DNA of 64,000 bases from Mesostigma viride. Its lineage: Eukaryota > Streptophyta > Mesostigmatophyceae > Mesostigmatales > Mesostigmataceae. Location: NCBI GenBank assembly GCA_009746045.1, contig RPFO01000189.1, forward strand, positions 952,248-1,016,247. Reading direction: 5' to 3'. Every line of letters starts with the position of its first letter. The first letter of the stretch is position 1. Below the pieces are notes generated by a model. The model searched no databases, was not told the DNA's origin, and was given only the letters and a program-made list of their open reading frames with translations. The translations under genes and the position numbers were made by a program. Below, in pieces: positions 10,588 through 21,529 of the stretch.

Positions 10588-10790
10588 TGTATGTATGTAT
10601 GTATGTATGTATGTATGTATGTATGTATGTATGTATGTATGTATGTATGTATGTATGTATGTATGTATGTATGTATGTATGTATGTATGTATGTATGTAT
10701 GTATGTATGTATGTATGTATGTATGTATGTATGTATGTATGTATGTATGTATGTATGTATGTATGTATGTATGTATGTATGTATGTATGT
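10588..10790. repeat. (ATGT)n microsatellite, ~51 units
   Basis: About 200 bases of ATGT passing into three TTGT units up to 10804, in the same intron as the TTCC tract. Confidence 0.98.
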
Positions 10791-13700
10791 TTGTTTGTTT
10801 GTTTAATTGCTCAATTAATTGTTTGTTTGGTTGACAGTGCGTAGTCACCACTTTGTCCACTGCACGCCACACTTAACTGCACTTGTCACTTCACAATTCC
10901 TATTCATTGTGCTGGCGTTTCTTAGACATCTTGCCTGACTGGCTTGCCGCAGGTTAGCTTGCCAGCTAGCCGCATATATTTGATTTATCTCTATTAATGC
11001 AATGTCATGTGCCCAACCTCTTAGTAGGGATTATTGGTGCTTTTCTAAGCTCAATTACATGCAATTGTGATTAATTGTAAGTAGTAGTAAACTAATGGAA
11101 CATGGTAGTGTTGGATTTATGACTTCTTTCATGTAATGCTTGTGCCTCATTTGCAGGCTCACGCTTGGAATGATACACCGACCATGTTGGACATCATCGA
11201 GTGCACCATCAAGCCCTACGTGGAAGCGGTGGGCAACAAGGGCACGCAGTTTCTTCTCTTCCTCGATAACCTTGCATCCCACGTCGACAAGGAAGTGCTC
11301 GCGGCTTTCTGGAAGTTGAACATCCGGGTCGTCCTGGGCCCACCTGGGCTCACGGACGCCTGGCAGCCCGGTGACCTGCATGTTCAGAATGAGGTCAAGA
11401 AGGCCACCTACCGCAAGCAGGATGCCTGGCTGCAGGAGGGAGACAACATGGCAGCGTGAGTTTACTTAAGTTAGACCGAGGTCATACGTTTTTTCCTTCC
11501 CCATGTGGATGTCTTTGATTTTGCAGCATGCCCGCCGGCTGGCCTGCCTTTCAATTCCACATGTGTGTGCATTAATTTTGCTACGACTGATGAGGTAGAA
11601 TGACCACGCCTTTATTGTGTACTTGTCACAGTACTTACATCATTCTTTCGTTTGCCTTTGCCCCACGTATGGTGCTGCCATCCATGCATGCAATTGGGGG
11701 ACATAGATGGACTGGTGCGGACGGGTTCAAGATGAGTGCGAGGACACGGCGGGTGTTGACGACACAATGGCTGGGGGAGGCCTGGAAAGAATATCAGTCG
11801 AGCACCAGCAAGTGTTGTGGAGTTCTTTTTTGAAGACAGGCTGCCTCGTGACAGCCAATGGCCACGGGGACAGCGACATCAAGCCTCAGGGCATGCCGGG
11901 ATTCACCTTCAAACGCATGGATGCGAGCAAGATCGTGTATGACAAGAGGCTGGTAAGCACTTTCAAGTCACATTATTATGGGACACGATAGCGGTTCATT
12001 GACAGTATAAAGCACGGAAGGGCGATTTGGTGACAATGCTATGTGCAGGTGTTGGTCTTTTGTGATCACCAACAACAGATGCTTTTATATTACTACGCCC
12101 AAGCAAGCTGACCCCATTCCGTAACATGAGTCTCTCTACTTGTATTTTGTTGTTGTCATAATAATGTAAAATATGAATGCAGATCAACAAGGCCTGCTTC
12201 GTGAACCTGGACGACGCACAGGCTGTGCCAGTGGCCGGGGACGGCCAAGATGCCCACGACGATTTCACGCACAAGCTGGGGCACAACATGGATAGCGATG
12301 AGTGGTTTTTGAGCTCCGAAGCGCCGCCCCCTGAGCCTGAGCCCGAGCCTGAGCCGGGTGCTGCGGGCCGCTCCAAGATGCGCAAGTCTTTCAAACGCAA
12401 TGTAAGTAATATCTGTCGAAGCCTGAGTTTTGACGAGTTCTTAGGGTCATGTGTAGTCACACAGTGGGCGCTGTCGCCATAATTTTTGCACGCATCATTG
12501 GGACAATGAGTGGCACGCAGTGCTGTGTACCAAGTCCAAGGTTAGGTCCACCTGTGTTGGGGGGGTCATATTATTACCCAAGTGCCGGCCCAGGTAATAA
12601 CTATAATAATTTTTAAAAACAATAAAAAGAATTACATAGCATGGTACTTCCTTATCAAATAATAATAAACTTCATTAGTAATCATCTAAGTTAATAATAG
12701 TTATTGTTCTTGCATGCTTGGCTGGCTATAAAGAAACTGACCATCAGGCTCATCTATGTACCTCTCAAGCAACCATATAAACTACATGCACATAGGTATC
12801 CGCAGCACCGTTGCAATTCTGGCCGAACCGTCGACCCTCATTTATTAATTGTTGGTTGGTTGCCTTCAACTTGCCCACACTTACAGGCTCCGGCCAAGCG
12901 TAAGGAACGCGCGACTGCCACGGGTGCCCCCCGCAAACACCCCAAGGGGAGTAAGCGGCCAGCCACGGGTGGCACGGCAGGATCGCGACGTGGCGGCAAG
13001 GGGAGGGCATCCAAAGCTCCCAAGGCCAGCGGCCCAGCCTCTGAGGAGGAAGAAGAGAAGGGGTCTGAGTCCGAGGCGTTGGAGTATGCGCAGGAGCTGC
13101 AGAGCCGGCGCAAGAAGAGCGTGGTTGCCAAGGCCAAACAGGTGCACGCTGCCCAGAAGCGCGGCGATCCGCTGCCGGAGATCTCCTCGGAGGAGGAAGA
13201 GGACTGGGTGCCAGGCAATTCCCCCCAAGGCAAGAAGAAGAAGAAGACGAAGCGCGATGAAGTTATGGAGGCAGTGATTGAGATGAGGCTGGCGGACGAG
13301 AGGCGCAAGAGGGATGAAGATGAGGCACGCGAAAAGAAAGCGTCGCGGAAGGGGGGATTGGCGAGGCGGGGTCAGTGAAGGCACCCAACAAGGCGGGGGC
13401 AAGCAAGAAGGCTGGAGCAGTGAAGGCAACCTGGGACAAGGCCGGATGTGAGGCAGCTGACGTGGTGGGAAGGGGGGGGCAGCCGACCAGGTGGGGGCAG
13501 CAGGGGTCGGCAACCCAGCCGCGGGAGCACCACCACCAACGGATCAGGCCACCCGCCCAGCCAAGAAAAAGTCCAAGCCTTCTCTCCCTCCTCTCGAGCT
13601 TCCGCCACAGCGCACAGTGGCAAAGCATGCCGAGGTGCTGACAACGGCGGACTGGGCCAAATACCAGGTTTTCACCTTGTATGGTGACGGCCTGACGTAC

Positions 13701-13969
13701 TACGGAAACCCTGACCCACAGGACCCGTATGCAAAGAAGTATGACAACCACTGGCGCATGGTGGTCAAGTAAGTATCGTTGCATGGGTTGGCTCCAAGAT
13801 ATACTGGACCATTTATGTGACAAGAATGTACACTCTGTATGTAACTCTGCAAACCCATGCCATGTGTGACTAGGTAGCATGCAGTACATATGCATGTCTA
13901 CCGCACACATGCGACAGGTCACGTCGGCATGATCAAATGGGCCAACATATTAGTAGGCGTATGAGCACA

Positions 13970-14215
13970 CACACATCACACATCACACATCACACATCAC
14001 ACATCACCCATCACACATCACGTGTACATCACACGTACATATGCACTGTCACACGCACACGCACCACAACACAGGGACGCACCCCCCCACACCCCCACAC
14101 CCCCACACCCCCACCCCCACCGCAACCCCCACCCCCACCACCACCATGTACCGCCGCCGCCGCCGCCACCACCACCACCACAACAACCACCACCACCACC
14201 ACCACCAACATTGTA
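13970..14215. repeat. Compound CA/CCA microsatellites in transposase intron 7
   Basis: ACACATC repeats (13973-14030), then CCCCCACA units, then CCGCCG and CCACCA triplets. All lie between the donor at 13769 and the acceptor at 14280. Confidence 0.9.
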
Positions 14216-14377
14216 CTTCGCATTTGTAATGCATTATTATGGTGTGTGGTTGTGTGTCTTGGCACGTTTCTTATGTGCAGGTACCCTAAACAGCATGAGC
14301 AGAAGCGCACGGAAAGGGTGAAGCAAACGTTTGTGATCGCTGACTACGGAGTCGCATGGTGCCTTGTTGCGATGTAG

Positions 14378-14623
14378 ACTTTTCCCTGTGGGCCCAACTG
14401 CCCTTCATGTTTTTAATATCTGGCCATCATGTTGTAAACGGAGGTATTAGGGTTGCGTCATTAATAATCGCACCCGCCTGCCGTATTTCTGGCACACCTT
14501 GAATAGGCTAGGTAGGGCTTGCCGTGACCTTTCCGGCACAGTTTATATAGCACTGAAACGAGTGCAGACAATATAGCTGAAACTAGCGCATTATAGGTGT
14601 TACACATCCATGCCACACAACTC
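14378..14623 (+). other. Transposase 3' region
   Basis: Non-coding stretch between the transposase stop and the right subterminal array. No polyadenylation signal stands out. Confidence 0.4.
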
Positions 14624-14870
14624 GGTGGGACATGTCCCACCAACCTGTGTTTTGTATGTGTATGAACATGTGTCCCACCTACCTGTAATTGAAAATTTGC
14701 CTGTCCCACCGACCTGAATTTTGAACATGTAACTGTCCCACCACACTGAATTTTGAAAGCTACCCTGTCCCACTTACCTGAATACCTGAAACATGGCTGT
14801 TCCACGTACCTGAACCTGGTGTCTCTCCTAGGTGAAAAGTGTTCCACTCGCGTCCCACCTACGTGAGCTG
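14624..14870 (-). repeat. Right subterminal GTGGGAC array
   Basis: Seven or eight TGTCCCACC words about 33 bases apart, with ACCTGAATTTTGAA between them. Read on the minus strand the unit is TTCAAAATTCAGGT then GGTGGGACAG, matching the left array in inverted orientation. One pair forms the palindrome GGTGGGACATGTCCCACC (14624-14641). Confidence 0.8.
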
Positions 14871-15020
14871 CCCCTGTACTCGAGCTCAGAAAGGAATAAC
14901 AAAGGGTGAGGAAATCGCTGTTTTGGTCGTGGCATGTATCCTGAATTTTTTTTTAAATTCGTTAGCAATCTATCTACGTTGACTTTAGTCCGTCGTTGAT
15001 GTGCCGATTGGTTACGCGCA

Positions 15021-15710
15021 GGTAATGATGTGGTGCGGGCGAACGCTGCGGTGGGCTTCGGTCCTGCAGCTAAACTTGCTGCTCAGTCTGAAGGGGTGGA
15101 AGCGAATGCGCAGAGCCAAGAGCCTTATGAGAAGCCTACGCTGTGGATGAGACTTATGGACGGGGAACAGAAACACGGAGCACCGGAGTGCTTCTGGATT
15201 GATGGGTGGGCCGAGAACACCATGAGAAGGGCCAATGCGAGTAGGGAAAAGCAAAATTATACCAAGTTACAGGAGGTGAAGTTGTACGGGCAGGTAGGTG
15301 GATACGATCGGAAATGGAGGGACGTTTGCATGAAGTTTTTTCCAGAAGAGACAGAGGGCGGAAAGTTGCATAGGGGCAAGTTCTGGATGCCTTTGGACTA
15401 TGTGAAGAGGGTGGTGACTCTGATGGACGGAAAGAGTTGGAATGATGTGGCAAAGTGGGCACCTGCGATGTCCATCGATCCAAAGAGGAAGAAGTCCAAA
15501 ACAGAACAGCAGAAATTGGAAGCAGAAGTAAGGAGCAAGAATAATCTAAGTGACGTTCGAAGACTTTATTTTATGTTGGACGAGTCTTTAGTAAATTCAT
15601 TCGACTCCGTCTCAAGTGCGACGAATGTATCCATGATATTCTTCAATGAAACAATGCAATTTCACGCTAATGTCAAGTTTTTATGTCACACGAGACTTAC
15701 AATGAGATAA
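15021..15710 (+). CDS. Hypothetical exon, possible retroelement N-terminal region
   Basis: An open frame that follows a GCGCAG acceptor-like site and ends in a stop at 15708-15710. The first ~170 residues look protein-like: Trp-containing segments (TLWMRLMDGEQKHG, ECFWIDGWAENTMRRA), a mixed-charge middle and a basic stretch (DPKRKKSKTEQQKLEAEVR). The last ~55 residues (Ser/Asn/Phe-rich) look like read-through into intron or spacer. No family recognised. Its position 70 bases before a Gag frame on the same strand suggests it could be the N-terminal part of the same retroelement, but a host exon is equally possible. Confidence 0.35.
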   Translation, partial: GNDVVRANAAVGFGPAAKLAAQSEGVEANAQSQEPYEKPTLWMRLMDGEQKHGAPECFWIDGWAENTMRRANASREKQNYTKLQEVKLYGQVGGYDRKWRDVCMKFFPEETEGGKLHRGKFWMPLDYVKRVVTLMDGKSWNDVAKWAPAMSIDPKRKKSKTEQQKLEAEVRSKNNLSDVRRLYFMLDESLVNSFDSVSSATNVSMIFFNETMQFHANVKFLCHTRLTMR

Positions 15711-15783
15711 ATACCCACAAATTGTAATATTTACGTGAAATTTATACGTTCGCAAGCCAAAATTCAAGATTTTTGCCTCAAAA

Positions 15784-16570
15784 TTGAAGGAAAAGTGTCA
15801 CACACTTGGCTTGGACCGCGGAACATTCGAAGTGGGCCCGGCCTGGTGTGAACACAACGAGTGGCAGCTCGCTACCAAGGTGTTGATCCCGTACGTGGTG
15901 GTGAAGTGCATGGACCCATCAGTGGTCGGGATGCTTAACGTCGAGAGTGTGGCGGCTCAGTCATACCCGCAGACGGTTGAGGAACTGCTGGAGCGCATCC
16001 GGCGCAAGCTCATCCCTCCCGGCTATGATTCGACTGACCGAGCGGTTTGAGTTCGGCCGCCTACGTCAAGGCAACACTGACTTGGCGGAGTTCCTCGCCA
16101 CCTTTGACTCCTTTGCGGCGCGGCTGACCGGCGACCTGACGTGGACCGAGTACAAGATTCGGTTTCTGGAGGCTATTCACCCTGACCTCCTGGACGAGGT
16201 TAAGAAGCACTACGCGGAGGTGCCCTGGGCGAATCTTGACATCCACGCCGTCCAGCAGTACCTTCTCCAAGTGGCCGACATCATCACGCACCAGGGCTCA
16301 GCCAGCCCGCGGGAAGTTGAACCTGTCCGGGAAGAATCCGAGGACGATGAGGTGCCCGCCACGCAGCTACACACCATCGACGTGTCCAAGGCCCGCTGCT
16401 TCAGGTGCAACGAGATCGGACACCTCAAGAAGGACTGCCCGCGACTCAAGACGCGCACACGTGTTCCTGCGTGGGCCCACAAGTTCCAGCAAGGCCCCCC
16501 GGATGACGACGACCAGCACGCGGACGCGCGGTCCCCTGGGGAAGGGGAGGGATCCCACACTCAGGTTTGA
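15784..16570 (+). pseudogene. Ty3/gypsy-type Gag with CCHC zinc knuckle, frameshifted
   Basis: The first frame (15784-16050) carries a helical Gag segment ending DSTDRAV; the next frame continues at once with FEFGRLRQGNTDLAEF, typical of the retrotransposon Gag domain, to the stop at 16570. One base is missing in a T-run near 16046. CFRCNEIGHLKKDC (16399-16440) is a CX2CX4HX4C zinc knuckle. Gag packages element RNA in cytoplasmic particles. No protease, reverse transcriptase or integrase follows, so pol is deleted. With the polypurine tract and LTR at 18162-18663 this would be one decayed element. Confidence 0.8.
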
Positions 16571-17141
16571 TCCCTCAGTGCGCTGGAACCTCTCGGCCCT
16601 CCTGTGGTCGTGGCGGAGTACCTATATACCACGCACGTGACCAGCAGGAGGAGGCGGAGGAGGCCGACGTATACACGGTCACTTCCCCCGGGAGACGTGA
16701 TGGTCGCAGTTAGTATTGGTGCCTGTGTCATTCTACCAATTAAACTAGCTGCGGGCCATTGGTGCCTCTCGCTCATACGTAACTTTCCCGGACGACATCT
16801 TCGGATGCGATCCCAGTTGGCAGCGTTGTCTGTGTAATTCAGCCCCGCTGGGCGCCTTCCGCTGTGGTTGACTCGACATCAGGTGTCTTGCAGACGGGAT
16901 GACGAGTTCAGCGCTTGCGCGCGCATCTCCGCACACGCGTGCAGGCAAGACGTGATTCAGCTTGGTGGTCCTCCCTCAGTGCATCGACCGCATTGGACAG
17001 TTCTGCACGCGAGCACCGCTCCCGTAGTCGCTGATGACGACTGCCGTGATCCATATTTTGGCCTTTGCTCGGCTGTGGCGTTTACAACGCTGTCACATGC
17101 TGGCGCGTGCGCGCCCCGCGGACCACTTTTGCGCACCCCAA
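16571..17141. other. Retroelement remnant, no clear gene
   Basis: Sequence between the end of gag and the part shared with copy B. Short frames on both strands give no RT, RNase H or integrase motif. Confidence 0.4.
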
Positions 17142-18176
17142 CTGTTGCGTGCCCGCTGGCCACTGTGCATGGTCGCGCGCAACGTGTCCGCCACGCGCGT
17201 ATTACTATCCCAGTTGTGATAAGCATCGTCGCCTGCAGTCGCGCATCCGGTAGTATTGTTATCAGTCGACCCCATCAATTGGGTTGGCTTGGCGTTGAGT
17301 GGTGTGCGCCTCTGATTCGGGTCGCTGGCGGAATTTTATATGCTGCCGCGGCCTTGCACTAGCGCGGTCGCCAGGGAGGGCAGCGGTGAGAGGAAAATTG
17401 ATGGATTTGTGGGAAGTGGGGGAGATTCCAGGATGGATTATAGGGGTTCCTGTTCCTGCTGTTCCAGTCCAGAGATCCAGAGTTTCCACTCACATTGCCC
17501 TGTGATTTGTTCCAGTTTCCAGTGGTGCCTCATGTGATGAGGGCACGGTATTATGTTAGGCTTGACCTGGGGTATAGGTAGCCGGCCTTAGGCCAACCTG
17601 GACCTGGTTCTTGGTGTAAGGTCCCGGTAGATAGGACAAACGTGGGAGTCGGAAGGTGGACACTATAGGAATGACTTCGTGGTGGGAAGACAGCCAGTAG
17701 GCAAGGTGGAGCGCCCCACACCTATAATGCCAATGGATGCCCTGTACCGTCAGTACTGGGAATATCCCCGCCGTCTGGAGCAGTCTCTAGTCATGGAAGC
17801 CCCGCCATGGCGAAAAAGTCAAACGAGCTGTTCATTCAGGCGACTGTTAACCCCCGCGGAGAAGTTTCTGTGGTCAAAACCCGAAAGCCCTCACGTGATA
17901 GGATCTGGTTTCCTCCCTTCGGCCTATAGTAGGGAGAGATCGACGTTGACTACGTCAAGACTTGTCCTTGTGTGGCGAGTTTTTGGGGAATTGGTTTTAC
18001 TGGCCCGTTGGAGAACAAGGGTTGGGACATAGTACCCCTATGGTCAACCTACGGCCGCGATGATCAGCGACCGATTGGCTACTCAGAATTAATTGTTGTG
18101 TGTGTTTTCTTTTCCTGTGCTTCTTCACGTACCTCTATGACGGTAGAGACTACCGTCCCCTGGGGAGGGGGAGGAG
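17142..18176 (+). repeat. LTR-element internal 3' region, copy A
   Basis: Shared in order with 22895-24008: ATTACTATCCCAGTTGTGAT, the GACCCCATC/TTGGGTTG block, TGGACCTGGTTCTTGGTGTA and a short coding-like stretch (PIMPMDALYRQYW, PRRLEQSLVM, APPWRKS). It ends with the polypurine tract GGGGAGGGGGAGGAG at 18162-18176 directly before LTR A. The coding-like stretch is kept in both copies with small indels, so it probably descends from an element gene whose function I do not recognise. Confidence 0.65.
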
Positions 18177-18663
18177 TGTTGCGTGCCCGACCCTTGGAAC
18201 GGGCGCAACAATGGAATATATTATATATTTTGGCTTGTTGTCATAGTCCGTAGGACTTTGGGACTCATTTCGGGACTTAATTTGGGAATTGTCCCTTGGT
18301 CAGGACTTTTGTATGGAACTATGATAGTTTGTGTGATTCGGACCAGTTATTTTGGGCCTAGGTTGATGTATGCGATCTTCTAGGGGCCGGTGCAGTCGCG
18401 CCGCGCTGCGTACTTTATAGCTGCTTGAGATATTGCACTCATGCGTGGATTCTGTAGCCTGGCGAGGGTCGATGTCGACCCGAGGATCTTGTGTGGACTG
18501 CATGTTTCGGAGTTCTCTGGAAGGTCGGCGCCATGTCGGCGCCTCTTGCCAGCTTGGTGGCAGACCTAGGTGAAATTGGTCCGAGGACGAGAGTCTCGTC
18601 CTCTTGGTTCGGAATAAAGTGTGTGTTATCACCTGTCTGAACCTGGGGCATAATTCCAACTGC
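18177..18663 (+). mobile_element. LTR A (3' LTR of the gypsy-type element)
   Basis: Starts TGTTGCGTGCCCGACC just after a polypurine tract and ends near GAACCTGGGGCATAATTCC. The first ~75 bases are repeated at 18843 and 24009. The exact 3' limit is uncertain (18655-18665). Confidence 0.65.
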
Positions 18664-18842
18664 ATTTGGTAGCTCCATCCTAAATGTGGATTGTGTAGAT
18701 TAATGCAATATTAATCACCGCGAGCCGTAACAGGCCTAAAGCCACGCCTGTTCCGTTAATCCCACTCCCAAAGAGTGGTCATGGTTAGCCAAGAAACCGG
18801 TGACAACCTACCTTAACAATAGGATCTTTCGCACGACCCGGA

Positions 18843-19035
18843 TGTTGCGTGCCCGACCCTTGGAACGGGCGCAACAATGGAATATATTATATATTTTAGC
18901 TTGTTGTCATAGTCTAGTGTTTTCTGGCCTGCGCTGGTTGTCTCCTTGATAGTCTCTCGGTTCGATGAATGTAAAGTGCGATGAAGCCTGCACATTGAAC
19001 CTGGGGCAACTATCCATTTGTAATTGGTTTTGCCA
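18843..19035 (+). mobile_element. Internally deleted solo LTR
   Basis: Begins with the LTR start TGTTGCGTGCCCGACC and ends with the LTR end AACCTGGGGCAACTATCC...TTTTGCCA. The middle is missing, and the dispersed motif (18921-18950) lies at the deletion junction. Confidence 0.65.
18921..18950 (-). repeat. Dispersed motif, copy 2
   Basis: TTTCTGGCCTGCGCTGG then TTGTCTCCTTGAT, the reverse complement of the motif at 568-607, placed inside a deleted LTR. Confidence 0.6.
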
Positions 19036-19039
19036 GCCA

Positions 19040-20360
19040 TTATAATTAATAGACACGTGACTGCGTCACGGGAGATAAGTCCTCAGTGGGAGGGGAACAT
19101 GGGATGGAATGGATGGTATAGGCTATCTAGGTCCTAGTTACAGGGGTGTGGGCACCGCGGCCCGAATCGCTATGAATGCCATACTTGGTCACACGCGGAG
19201 CCCCCACAGGCTTGGGGGTGGTCTCCTTCATCACTACTTGCCATCTATCCTTGCGCACCATCTGCCTCCATATTACAGACAAACCAGGAGGCTGCCCGGG
19301 GGTGAGCCTGTCACGTCTAGTGGAGCACATGTCCATGCCGAGTCGATCACGAAAAGTCCTCGGGTGGCGGCCCTGCCGCGCGCGGCCGGGGGCACGCCAG
19401 GTGAGGACATATCGCCCAGGCTGGGCGGGCTTGGTGCCAGCTAGTCTATCTGATGTATCTACCTGATCTGTGCGGGCCAGGTGCCCGGCTAGGCCCAGGC
19501 GCCTGTGCCTAATAATGTGGGAAACATAGGGCAAATCAGCGTACAAATCCTCATTACTAACGTGCAAACCAAAGGGGATGTTAAGGGCCTTGCGCAGCAT
19601 CTTGGTGACGGCGCCGTCGAGTCGTTGCTCCAGCTCCTGCATCAGTGTCCACGTCTCGGCGCCGTAGGTCAGGATCGTCAGAATGATGACCTTGAAGAGG
19701 TCACGCTTGACGATCCGGGGTAGGGCGGGGTTGCTCCACCAGCGGCGGTGGTCATGGAGGTGCGCCCACGCCATGCCGATCCGTGTCGTCATGTCGTCCT
19801 CGCGCAGTCGGGAAGCCAACTGCCGAGCAGCTTGAAGCGGCCTGAAGGAGGGTAGTTGACCTCGGCATCGTCTAAGAGGCGGAGTGTGGGTGGGGGCCCT
19901 GCCATGCCGAGGGCCAGGGCCTCCGTTTTGGGGCTGATTTCTAGACCAACCGCCCGAGCCTCGAGCGCCAGGCAGTCCAGCCAAAGTTGGGCAGACTCCG
20001 GCTTCTCGATGAGCGTGATGTCGTCGGCATAAATGAGGTCAGCTAGTAAATTCTGCTTGTTAGTCGGCCCCCCTTCCCCAAGCTCGTTCGTGATCGCTAG
20101 GCCAGGGGCACGGCCTGCAATGCTAGCAAAGCGAGCACGTGCCTGGCGCATAACATAATCCACTACAATAACAGGTACGGCGACAGGACGCAACCCTGCC
20201 AGACGCCGGTCTGGAGTGGGCATGGCGGGGTAATGCCGTGTTGAGTGTGTATTAATATGCCATTATAAGTGTGTATTAAGTAGCATGGCCAGGCATCAAG
20301 TCGCGGTGCCAGATATCTCACGACCCCAGTCGTGAACTTAGCGCAATCTGCATTAGGCAA
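19040..20360 (-). pseudogene. LINE reverse transcriptase remnant, family P
   Basis: Read on the minus strand from 20360: CPLQTGVWQGCVLSPYLL (RT motif before the catalytic box), then LADLIYADDITLIE with the YADD catalytic pair, GLEISPKTEALALG, and RFKLLGSWLPD at ~19830. The frame then changes near 19800 and continues GMAWAHLHDH...LTILTYGAETWTL to the stop near 19127. The 3' tail ends in an AT-rich ATTA repeat touching the solo LTR. The 5' part (fingers, endonuclease) is absent, so it is a 5'-truncated, frameshifted copy. Copies of its 3' end lie at 56614-56990 and around 60000-60200. Confidence 0.85.
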
Positions 20361-20435
20361 CCTTGATTCTTCCTAATACCGGCACAGTTGATCTTTCGCG
20401 ACGTAGCTCAGGTGTAGGTGTAAACCCGGGCACGT
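20262..20435 (+). repeat. ~170 bp repeat, copy 1
   Basis: GTGTGTATTAAGTAGC, AAGTCGCGGTGCCAGATATC and GTTGATCTTTCGCGACG are shared in order with 24707-24878. Copy 2 directly follows LTR B, so this could be the leader region of an LTR element. It overlaps the 5' end of the LINE P remnant, where a short TA-rich stretch is also inserted. Confidence 0.65.
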
Positions 20436-21529
20436 TACACTGGTTATCGGAGGTTTGTTTGCAGGCGAGGTTAGCTAACTCTCCCGGAGAGAGCTAGTGT
20501 AGCCAGTTAGCTAGGAAACCAAGGCGGAGCTTGGTGTAGATAGAGGTTCCATTATTCTTGAACGACGCGTACCGCTGGACAGGTCGGCCGCAATTCCGCA
20601 AGGAATTCAACGACGACCTAAACGGCGAGCGGCCAGTAAGGAATACTCGGCAGGGTCAGCCATGATCCCGTGGTGTTGTGCTGTCAACGGTAGCGGCTAA
20701 AGCTCCAGTTTTCAACGATACCCGGTGGCGGCCAGAGCTCCGGCTCTCAACGACACCAGTTGGCGGCCAAAACTCAGGGTTTTCAACGATACCGACGGCA
20801 GTAGGGCATCGTTAATGCAAAATATGTTATAAGTCTTTCTTTTCCTTCCTGTCTTACCCACGCGCGTAGAAACGGGGTTTCTGCTTTCTGTCGTGCTCTG
20901 TATTCATGTTTGTGCTTGTTGGTGAATGGGTCGCCCCGGAGGCCGACCTTCGTGAGCTGTGAGCGGACCCCCGGAGGGCAACGCTGCTTACAGCTCGAGG
21001 GTAGTTACCGGCTGCATGGCCGTTGCCTAACTGTGTTGCCGGTAGCTGTACCTCAACGTTTGCCTACTGTCTGTGAGCGTGCTGTCTGTGAGCGTACTGC
21101 CTCGTGTTTCTCCCTCGCTGTAAGCACGGCACAAGCACGTAGAGGTAACCTGGGTGGGCTTTCCTCCTTTCCTTTATATGACTACATGTCATGCTTGCTG
21201 TCCCATATTGCTTAATTAATATATCATCTGTTATTCATGGGAACCTCCCGCAATAGACGTATTAATCACGGAGGTAGGTCCGAATATTTGTATTCTGCAG
21301 TAGCTCATGATGGGGTAACGGGTCAGCCAGCCCTATTCTATAGTTGGCCGGGCAGCGCGTGCAGCAATCAATAAGGTCATAATAAGCACTAGATAGTGTT
21401 TGATACACCAGCTATATAGCATTACGTCCAGATTGATACACCAGCTATATATAAGCAGTATACTGCTTATAGCCTAGCGTTAATAGTTAATAGTTATTAG
21501 TCAATATAAGTAATACTATTAGAGTTAGG
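20436..21529. other. No recognisable gene; short tandem repeat inside
   Basis: Contains about three degenerate ~45 bp units at 20685-20795 (GGCGGCCAGAGCTCCGG / TTTTCAACGATACC). The rest holds only short frames without domain motifs and AT-rich tracts near 21400-21530 (CACCAGCTATATA twice). Confidence 0.5.

Larger units (their letters stand above)
5206..14377 (+). pseudogene. DDE_1 (pogo/CENP-B-like) transposase, interrupted and frameshifted
   Basis: Exons by splice signals and phase: 1a 5206-5545, 1b 8666-8879, 2 9309-9860, 3 11157-11455, 4 11707-11952, 5 12183-12401, 6 12887-~13378, 7 to 13768, 8 14281-14377. Exon 1a carries a helix-turn-helix (TKRKILDAFHESGLSQRQF) and exon 2 a CENP-B-type second DNA-binding segment (SDGFLTKFRLRHGF). 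The catalytic acidic residues are D at 9603 (FDETPA), D at 11265 (LFLDNLASH) and D at 11373 (QPGDLHVQNE), the pogo-type DDD spacing order. Exon 6 is Lys/Glu-rich with no known fold. Damage: insertion 5546-8665, a 1-nt frameshift near 11797, and two frame changes near G-runs at ~13350 and ~13471. Intron 2 is GC-AG. The protein, when intact, would cut and rejoin the element in the nucleus. The C-terminal end (LYGDGLTYYGN) is unrecognised. Confidence 0.75.
4448..14876 (+). mobile_element. pogo/Tigger-like DNA transposon, ~10.4 kb
   Basis: Proposed limits: TA at 4446-4447 followed by CAGTACACCGCCTCACG, and the reverse complement CAGGGGCAGCTCACG ending at 14876 before TA (14877-14878). The ends share CAG, CTCACG and TAGGTGGG/TACGTGGG. 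Just inside each end is an array of related GTGGGAC units in opposite orientation (4490-4930 and 14624-14870). Between them runs one multi-exon DDE_1-type transposase on the plus strand. TA target, CAG ends and this transposase type fit the pogo/Tigger branch of Tc1/mariner. Terminal identity is only moderate; TA at 4451-4452 is an alternative left limit. Nested inside are a 3.1 kb palindromic insertion and two giant microsatellites. Confidence 0.65.

Noticed and set aside
12838..13922. Minus-strand frames opposite the transposase C-terminal exons
   Set aside because: Shadows of the GC-rich plus-strand exons, which have matching splice phases.
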